12,061 nt of DNA from Ferruginibacter sp. (GTDB lineage Bacteria; Bacteroidota; Bacteroidia; Chitinophagales; Chitinophagaceae), in NCBI GenBank assembly GCA_018882645.1, contig VERM01000019.1, forward strand, positions 1 through 12,061. Reading direction: 5' to 3'. The notes beneath the pieces are model-generated. The model did not search any database and had not been told where the DNA came from. It worked only from the letters and a program-made list of their open reading frames with translations. Below are positions 7,198 through 12,061 of the stretch, piece by piece. The first letter of the stretch is position 1. Each line of letters begins with the position of its first letter. A program made the translations under genes and the position numbers.

Positions 7198-7350
7198 TGT
7201 CTTCTCAAGTTTTTAATGAGTACTATTTTTTTCAAAACAAATGTTTAGGTTTTCCACCTATTGTTCATATTTTAGTAGGTTTGGGTACATATTCTTTATC
7301 ATTTATGCTCTATCTTTCGCTCCTGTAAAACAAACTATTATATTCAGTTA

Positions 7351-7815
7351 ATGAAATATCACTATATTTTATTTCTTCTTTTCTTTTTTTCTTGTCAGCC
7401 TCAGAAAAAAAATGATGCCCCTTCAAAAGATACAAATTTTTCTCAGATTGATTTGTTGGATATTGATAAATCCTTCTCTTTGGAATGTAAAACAAAAGGC
7501 TTGAAAAACACTTTCATTAATCAGCTTGACAGTAATGGTATTGTCATAAGAAATGGACATAAGCCTCTTGAAGGGGCTAATGCCATTGATTATTTTTTAA
7601 TGCAGGATGACAGTGATATCATTTTTTCAAGGTTGCCCAAACACTCATTTATTGCCGAGTCTGGCGACTTAGGCTTTACCTATGGCATGTATTCAATGCA
7701 TTCCAAAACTCTGGATACAGTTCTATATGGTTCTTATTCTTCAGTCTGGAAAAGACAAAAAGATGGTAAATGGAAACTACTGCTTGATTCCAACAATGAA
7801 GGAATAGAGGATTAA
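7351..7815 (+). CDS. Putative lipoprotein, NTF2-like (SnoaL/DUF4440-type)
   Basis: Small exported protein of 154 residues. A short signal peptide (basic and aromatic start, then LFLLFFF) ends in a lipobox FFSC with the lipidated cysteine at C15. The +2 residue is Gln, not Asp, so outer-membrane sorting is plausible. The mature domain looks like an NTF2-like fold: a charged N-terminal helix region, a middle GHKPLEGANAIDYFL (roughly 69-83), and the C-terminal strands LGFTYGMYSM and YSSVWKRQKDGKWKLLLDSNNEG. The YGxY...W.KQ.DGKWK.. ending is the strongest clue to DUF4440/SnoaL-like proteins. No catalytic residues can be assigned. TATCTTTC at 7311-7318 resembles a -7 element but lacks a spaced TTTG. 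It lies 34 bases before ddl and could share its transcript. Confidence 0.75.
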   Translation: MKYHYILFLLFFFSCQPQKKNDAPSKDTNFSQIDLLDIDKSFSLECKTKGLKNTFINQLDSNGIVIRNGHKPLEGANAIDYFLMQDDSDIIFSRLPKHSFIAESGDLGFTYGMYSMHSKTLDTVLYGSYSSVWKRQKDGKWKLLLDSNNEGIED

Positions 7816-7849
7816 TACACCAAACATTTATTGATTCGTTTAGCCAATT

Positions 7850-8827
7850 ATGAAAAAAAAAATAGCGCTGGTCACGGGAGGGTATTCAGGAGAGTCTGAA
7901 ATCTCCTATAAAAGTGCTTCAACCATTATTGAAAATATTGATGAAACAAAATGGGATTGCTATATCATAGATATTCGGCCTGAAGGATGGTTTTATAAGG
8001 CGGCAGATGACACAATCACTGAAGTAGACAAGAATGATTTTTCCATCCACGTCAATAAGAAAAAAATTCTTTTTGATGCAGTTTTATTCGGATTGCACGG
8101 TACTCCTGGCGAGGATGGGAAACTTCAGGGCTATTTTGACTGTCTCAAAATTCCCTACACCTCTTGTGATGCCGCCACTTCTGCATTAACATTCAATAAG
8201 AGGTATACTGTTGCGGTATCGGCATTTTCAGGGGTGCCCGTGGCCAAATCGATTCATCTTTTCAGAGAGCATAAATTTTCTCCTGCCGACATACTGAATA
8301 CATTGAAGTTGCCTTTGTTTGTAAAACCGAACAACGGAGGTAGCAGTTTGGGTATTTCCAAGGTAAAACAGGCAGAAAAGCTGGAGGAAGCCATTCATAA
8401 GGCTTTTCAGGAAGATAGTCAGGTTTTGGTAGAGGAGTGTATAACAGGCAGAGAGTTTACCATTGGGGTTTTAAAATCTAAAGGTGAAATTATTGTGCTT
8501 CCAATAACTGAGATTATCTCTAAAAACGAGTTTTTTGATTTTGAGGCAAAATATTCTGGGGCTAGCGAAGAGATTACTCCTGCAAAAATTGAAAATACAA
8601 TCGCTGAAAAAATACAACGGGAAGCAATAAAAGTATATGAATTGCTCAATTGCAAAGGAGTAGTGCGAATTGATTTCATTTTCAGTAATCATGACGGTAA
8701 GCCTTATTTGCTGGAAATAAATACAGTTCCCGGTCAAAGTGAGGCCAGTATCATACCCCAACAAGTGAAAGCAATGGGTTGGACTTTAAAAGATTTTTAT
8801 TCTATGCTGATTGATGAATGTTTTTAA
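7850..8827 (+). CDS. ddl: D-alanine--D-alanine ligase
   Basis: ATP-grasp ligase making the D-Ala-D-Ala dipeptide for peptidoglycan precursors (cytoplasm). The 325 residues are in the normal Ddl range. Motifs: GGYSGESEIS (10-19; the Glu binds the first D-Ala), FGLHGTPGEDG (80-90), FVKPNNGGSSLG (157-168, ATP site), VEECITGREFT (194-204), FDFEAKY (229-235), VRIDF (272-276) and LLEINTVPGQSEAS (287-300, metal-binding Glu and Asn). The Tyr in FEAKY aligns with Tyr216 of E. coli DdlB, which favours D-Ala-D-Ala over D-Ala-D-Lac synthesis. The PGQSEAS wording departs from the common PGMTxxS loop of proteobacterial Ddl; I believe it is usual in Bacteroidetes. The next gene, 63 bases downstream, encodes a PASTA protein, linking the cluster to cell-wall synthesis. 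Confidence 0.95.
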   Translation: MKKKIALVTGGYSGESEISYKSASTIIENIDETKWDCYIIDIRPEGWFYKAADDTITEVDKNDFSIHVNKKKILFDAVLFGLHGTPGEDGKLQGYFDCLKIPYTSCDAATSALTFNKRYTVAVSAFSGVPVAKSIHLFREHKFSPADILNTLKLPLFVKPNNGGSSLGISKVKQAEKLEEAIHKAFQEDSQVLVEECITGREFTIGVLKSKGEIIVLPITEIISKNEFFDFEAKYSGASEEITPAKIENTIAEKIQREAIKVYELLNCKGVVRIDFIFSNHDGKPYLLEINTVPGQSEASIIPQQVKAMGWTLKDFYSMLIDECF

Positions 8828-8890
8828 TGATATTTTCATTATGTTTGAAAAATCATTCAGATGTTTATTATTAAAATTCAATAGATTTTT

Positions 8891-9700
8891 GTGTTTAAAT
8901 TCATAACAAGACGTCCGTTCTGGCTTAATTTACTAGTAGCAATTGGTTTATTCATTGGCCTCTTTATTCTGGTTCTTCAATTGCTGGGATATTTCACAAA
9001 TCACGGCCATCAACTTACAGTTCCTTCTGTTGTTTCAATGAAAACGCCTGATGCCATTAAACTCCTTGAAAGTAAAGGTTTTGAAGTAATCGTTTCCGAT
9101 TCCGTTTATGTTGATACTATTCGAAAAGGAACCGTAATAAAGCAAATTCCCGATCCCAATTCTAAAGTGAAGGTTAATCGCACTGTATTATTGATTGTGA
9201 ACAGGGTTAATCCACCTTTAGTAGATATGCCATCACTTCTCGGAAAAAATATAAATTTTGCCATTGAGCTTTTAAACAGGCACCATCTGGTTTTAGGGGA
9301 TACTACTTTCATTATTGATTTCCAAAAGGGTAACGTGTTGGAGCAAAATGTAAATGGAAGTCCTATTGCGGCTGGTGCCAAAATATTATGGGGAAGCAAA
9401 GTTGATCTGGTCATTGGCAGAGGGTTGGTTGGGGAAAACATGAAAGTTCCTGATTTGATTGGGATGTCTTATGATTCAGCCTTGGTTATCATAAAACAGA
9501 GTGGATTAATCAATGGAGCCATTTTGCCAGACTCGGATGTTTTAGATACGGGTAGATCAATTATCTGGAGACAAAGGCCGCCCAGCAGAGACGAACTTGA
9601 ACAGCCTGTGTTGATTCAACCCGGACAGGTCATTGATCTTTGGCTATCCAATACCTTAAAAAAGGATACACTAAATGCTAAATCAAAAACTGAATACTGA
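8891..9700 (+). CDS. Membrane-anchored protein with three PASTA domains
   Basis: 269-residue envelope protein. A short basic cytoplasmic end (MFKFITRRPFW) leads to one transmembrane helix (about 12-34), and the rest is predicted periplasmic. Three PASTA repeats follow at about 41-105 (VPSVVSMKTPDAIKLLESKG), 110-178 (MPSLLGKNINFAIELLNRHH) and 184-254 (VPDLIGMSYDSALVIIKQSG), then a short Lys/Thr-rich tail. PASTA domains in Stk kinases and PBP2x sense or bind cell-wall precursors; here there is neither a kinase nor a transpeptidase domain. The start is GTG at 8891: an in-frame TAG ends at 8884 and no ATG lies between. It is downstream of ddl and 6 bases upstream of a rhodanese gene, so it is probably co-transcribed with them. 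A cell-wall role is inferred from domains and neighbours only. Confidence 0.88.
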   Translation: MFKFITRRPFWLNLLVAIGLFIGLFILVLQLLGYFTNHGHQLTVPSVVSMKTPDAIKLLESKGFEVIVSDSVYVDTIRKGTVIKQIPDPNSKVKVNRTVLLIVNRVNPPLVDMPSLLGKNINFAIELLNRHHLVLGDTTFIIDFQKGNVLEQNVNGSPIAAGAKILWGSKVDLVIGRGLVGENMKVPDLIGMSYDSALVIIKQSGLINGAILPDSDVLDTGRSIIWRQRPPSRDELEQPVLIQPGQVIDLWLSNTLKKDTLNAKSKTEY

Positions 9701-9706
9701 TATACA

Positions 9707-10015
9707 ATGGAACTCATACAGCCCGAAGAACTTAAGAAACGCATGGATAATAACGAAAACATCAACCTCGTGGATGTTCGTGAATTGTCCGAACACACAG
9801 CCTATAACATTGGAGGGAAATTAATCCCTCTGGGACAGATTCTATCCATGCAGCTGGAGGATATTTATGAACTAAAAGACCAGGAAATCATTTTCTATTG
9901 TCGCAGTGGAAACAGAAGTGCTCAGGCATGCTTGATGCTGGAGCCTCTGGGTTTTAAAAATGTGAAAAATCTCGTGGGCGGCATGCTGGCTTGGCAGGAA
10001 AAGTTTCCGGGCTAA
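9707..10015 (+). CDS. Single-domain rhodanese-like sulfurtransferase
   Basis: 102-residue cytoplasmic protein consisting of one rhodanese domain, similar in size to E. coli GlpE. Visible: LVDVRELSEH (21-30, CH2A-like motif), IPLGQI (40-45), active-site loop CRSGNRS (65-71) with catalytic C65, and GGMLAWQEKFPG at the end. The six-residue active-site loop is the sulfurtransferase rather than the phosphatase (Cdc25) type. Such proteins carry persulfide sulfur from donors to acceptors; the specific partner is unknown. The ATG is 6 bases after the PASTA stop, indicating translational coupling or at least one transcript. The stop codon is 11 bases from the convergent receptor gene, with no hairpin between. 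Confidence 0.92.
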   Translation: MELIQPEELKKRMDNNENINLVDVRELSEHTAYNIGGKLIPLGQILSMQLEDIYELKDQEIIFYCRSGNRSAQACLMLEPLGFKNVKNLVGGMLAWQEKFPG

Positions 10016-10026
10016 ATCTTTTATCC

Positions 10027-12061
10027 CTACAGCTTAATCGTAATTCCGCTCATCAAATTGAAAATTGCCATCGGGAAATAATAATTTTCGGTTGCAAAAA
10101 ATCCACCGCTTACATAACTGAAAGTGTATCCGTTGGCAACATATTTTTTGTCGAAAATATTGTTGGCCTGTATAAAGAAATTGATGGATTTCTCTTTTTT
10201 CAATGCAAGCAAATAATCAATTCTTGCGTCTTGTATGAAATAATCTTTCAATGCTCTGTTTTCGTTAGAGGTGTTGTCTAAATATTGTTTCCCCACATAT
10301 TTACTGATTAGAGTGACATTCAGGTTTTTAAATGGTTGTAAGATTATGCTTCCGTTTGCAATCACATTTGGAGAGAAGGAAATGTCAGAAGATTCAAATG
10401 TTCTGGTGATTTGTGTGCCGTTGTCGTAATTGTCTATATATTCTGTAAAATTCAGTATTTTATTTCTGCTGAATGCAACATTTCCTGAAACACTCATCCA
10501 TTTATTGACAGTTGCCTGACCTTCCAGTTCAATACCGGCTCTATAGCTTTCGGGAATATTTGTTCTGGTGTAGGCAAATACATCATTTACTTTCCCTGTG
10601 AGTACCAGTTGATTTGTGTAGTGCATGTAATACAGGTTTACAGCCCAATTGAATTTTTTATTTTTCTGTTCAAATCCTGCTTCAAAGTCATTCAGCTTTT
10701 CGGGTTTGGGTAAATCTTTACTTGATGTTTCAAAATCATCTCTGTTAGGCTCTTTGGCAGCTCTGCTGTAAGAAAAGTAAAACCTGTTGCCTTTGTCTGT
10801 ATAACTTATTCCTGCCTTAGGGTTGAAAAAAAGATTGTTGGTTTTGACCTTTATACCGGGATTGTTTCTGAAACCATTGATCCGATAATCAACCATTCTC
10901 AATTGCAAATCAACGTAAGACTGCCATTTTGAATTGATGGAATAGGTCCATTTTGTAAAAATGGATGCATCTTGTTTGAATGCATTGAGTTGATACCAGC
11001 GATAATTTTCCGGAACAGCTGGTTTTACAGATGAAAAAACAATATCTCCAAAATGATTTCCGTCGTATCTGTTGAAGCCGCCTCCCACAATCAGATTGTT
11101 TCTGTTTTTGTTGTACTGCAGTGAGAAAATGGTACCATAAAAATCATTTTTCAGCCATAGCTGTCTGACCAGGTCAATGCTGCTTATGATATCTGTACCA
11201 TTATTGTAATCAGATAGTCCTATGGATGAAAGAGACTGGGAGGCTTTATACTGTTCGAAATATCCTTTCCCTCTAGTCAGAAAAACGGCTACATTGGCTT
11301 TTAAATAGGGTTTGATTGCTTTGTTGTAAAAAAGCTGGAAGTGTGTTTGTGTGTAATTGTCTGTCTCATTTTCGTATGGGCTGTCTTGTTTTTCGGTGCC
11401 GGCAGGATTGTATCTTCTGTTTGTATTTAGCATGGCTTCATTGATGCCGAACCAAGCAGCATAGGTTTTCTCTTTTCCTGAAAAAACATTCAACCTCAGG
11501 CTGCTTTTATCATCTACCCAGGCGAGTGAAGTAAAAAAAGATTGCAGTTTTGTTTTTGCCCTCTCAATATATCCATCGCTTCTGATGTCACTGATCCTTC
11601 CAGTGAAAACAAATTTTTTACCGAATATGCCACTTTTGAATTGCAGGCTGTTTCGGAAAGAATTGAAAGAACCACTGTTATTGCTATAAACGATACTTTT
11701 CTTGGTGTCAACTTCATTGGTGTGTAAATGAATAGAACCTCCGAATGCCCCGGCCCCATTGGTAGAGGTACCCACGCCTCTTTGAATCTGAATAGTAGCT
11801 GCAGATGCTGCAATGTCGGGAAGATTCACAAAAAAAACGCCCTGGCTTTCCGCATCGTTATATGGAATACCATTGATGGTGATGTTGATTCTGCTGGCAT
11901 CAGTTCCTCTAAGACGTATGTTCGTATATCCAATGCCGTTACCAGCGTCTGAATTTACCTGAACCGAAGGAGTTTGATTGAGTATAAAAGGGAGATCCTG
12001 CCCAATATTGTTTTTTTCAATATCTTTTCTGTTCAGATTTGTTTTGGCTACAGGTGTATTG
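10027..12061 (-). CDS. TonB-dependent outer-membrane receptor (N-terminus outside window)
   Basis: Ligand-gated 22-strand beta-barrel transporter energised by TonB-ExbBD; substrate not deducible. The minus-strand frame is open to the right edge; 677 residues are visible and the signal peptide is missing. The plug domain occupies roughly the first 120 visible residues: NLNRKDIEKNNIGQDLPFIL, then NIRLRGTDASRINITINGIP, NLPDIAASAATIQIQRG and GAGAFGGSI, the classical plug motifs. The remainder is barrel, rich in alternating aromatic strands, including FYFSYSRAAKEPNRDDF, LNDFEAGFEQKNKKFNWAVNLYYM and NNIFDKKYVANGYTFSYVSGGFFA. The protein ends in Leu (GITIKL) rather than the aromatic residue usual for barrels. 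No SusD-like partner is seen on the visible side, so a SusC role is not supported; metal-chelate or cofactor uptake is a guess. The stop (TAG) is convergent with the rhodanese gene. Confidence 0.93.
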   Translation of the reverse strand, partial: NTPVAKTNLNRKDIEKNNIGQDLPFILNQTPSVQVNSDAGNGIGYTNIRLRGTDASRINITINGIPYNDAESQGVFFVNLPDIAASAATIQIQRGVGTSTNGAGAFGGSIHLHTNEVDTKKSIVYSNNSGSFNSFRNSLQFKSGIFGKKFVFTGRISDIRSDGYIERAKTKLQSFFTSLAWVDDKSSLRLNVFSGKEKTYAAWFGINEAMLNTNRRYNPAGTEKQDSPYENETDNYTQTHFQLFYNKAIKPYLKANVAVFLTRGKGYFEQYKASQSLSSIGLSDYNNGTDIISSIDLVRQLWLKNDFYGTIFSLQYNKNRNNLIVGGGFNRYDGNHFGDIVFSSVKPAVPENYRWYQLNAFKQDASIFTKWTYSINSKWQSYVDLQLRMVDYRINGFRNNPGIKVKTNNLFFNPKAGISYTDKGNRFYFSYSRAAKEPNRDDFETSSKDLPKPEKLNDFEAGFEQKNKKFNWAVNLYYMHYTNQLVLTGKVNDVFAYTRTNIPESYRAGIELEGQATVNKWMSVSGNVAFSRNKILNFTEYIDNYDNGTQITRTFESSDISFSPNVIANGSIILQPFKNLNVTLISKYVGKQYLDNTSNENRALKDYFIQDARIDYLLALKKEKSINFFIQANNIFDKKYVANGYTFSYVSGGFFATENYYFPMAIFNLMSGITIKL

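Noticed and set aside
7850..8827. VanA-type D-Ala-D-Lac ligase (glycopeptide resistance)
   Set aside because: The FEAKY tyrosine typical of D-Ala-D-Ala ligases is present and there is no VanH or VanX neighbour.
11827..11829. GTG at 11829 as start of the receptor gene
   Set aside because: The frame continues open to the right edge and the upstream 77 codons encode canonical TonB plug sequence, so this is an internal valine codon.
1..12061. Mobile element, CRISPR array, defence island, tRNA or rRNA
   Set aside because: Reading through the window I saw no transposase, integrase, regularly spaced repeats, target-site duplications or tRNA/rRNA signatures; coding density and gene types are those of a core chromosomal region.

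Overview
The window looks like a stretch of ordinary chromosome from a member of the Bacteroidetes, most likely near the Chitinophagaceae or related families (inference from gene content, without a phylogeny). The base composition is AT-rich. Few starts have a Shine-Dalgarno sequence. Several intergenic gaps carry the phylum's promoter pattern (TTTG about 19 bases upstream of TAnnTTTG). Typical Bacteroidetes content includes a TonB-dependent receptor, a short LuxC-type acyl-CoA reductase beside a two-cluster ferredoxin, and a ddl-PASTA gene pair. I see no mobile element, CRISPR array, tRNA, rRNA, integrase or toxin/defence gene.

Layout. 1-1862 (+): the C-terminal three quarters of a ClpC-type AAA+ unfoldase, closed by a hairpin terminator. 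2021-2695 (+): cytidylate kinase. 2701-3846 (-): a long, cyanobacterial/plant-type IspH of the MEP isoprenoid pathway, convergent with cmk, with a near-consensus Bacteroidetes promoter. 4053-5591 (-): a DegP/HtrA serine protease with a strong rho-independent terminator. 5592-5818: non-coding, with a possible degP promoter, a possible luxC terminator and a weak inverted repeat. 5819-6814 (-) and 6850-7197 (+): the divergent acyl-CoA reductase/ferredoxin pair, separated by 35 bases that appear to hold overlapping promoters. 7351-7815 (+): a small lipoprotein with a probable NTF2-like (SnoaL/DUF4440) fold. 7850-8827, 8891-9700 and 9707-10015 (+): D-Ala-D-Ala ligase, a membrane-anchored triple-PASTA protein without a kinase, and a single-domain rhodanese, probably one operon. 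10027-12061 (-): a TonB-dependent outer-membrane receptor running off the right edge.

Functionally this is a mix of housekeeping (protein quality control by ClpC and HtrA, CMP phosphorylation, isoprenoid synthesis) and envelope genes (peptidoglycan precursor ligation, PASTA protein, lipoprotein, receptor). All reading frames appear intact. I found no convincing undescribed system. The places most worth a second look are the LuxC/ferredoxin pair with its shared 35-base promoter region, the kinase-less PASTA protein coupled to ddl and a rhodanese, and the lineage of the IspH.
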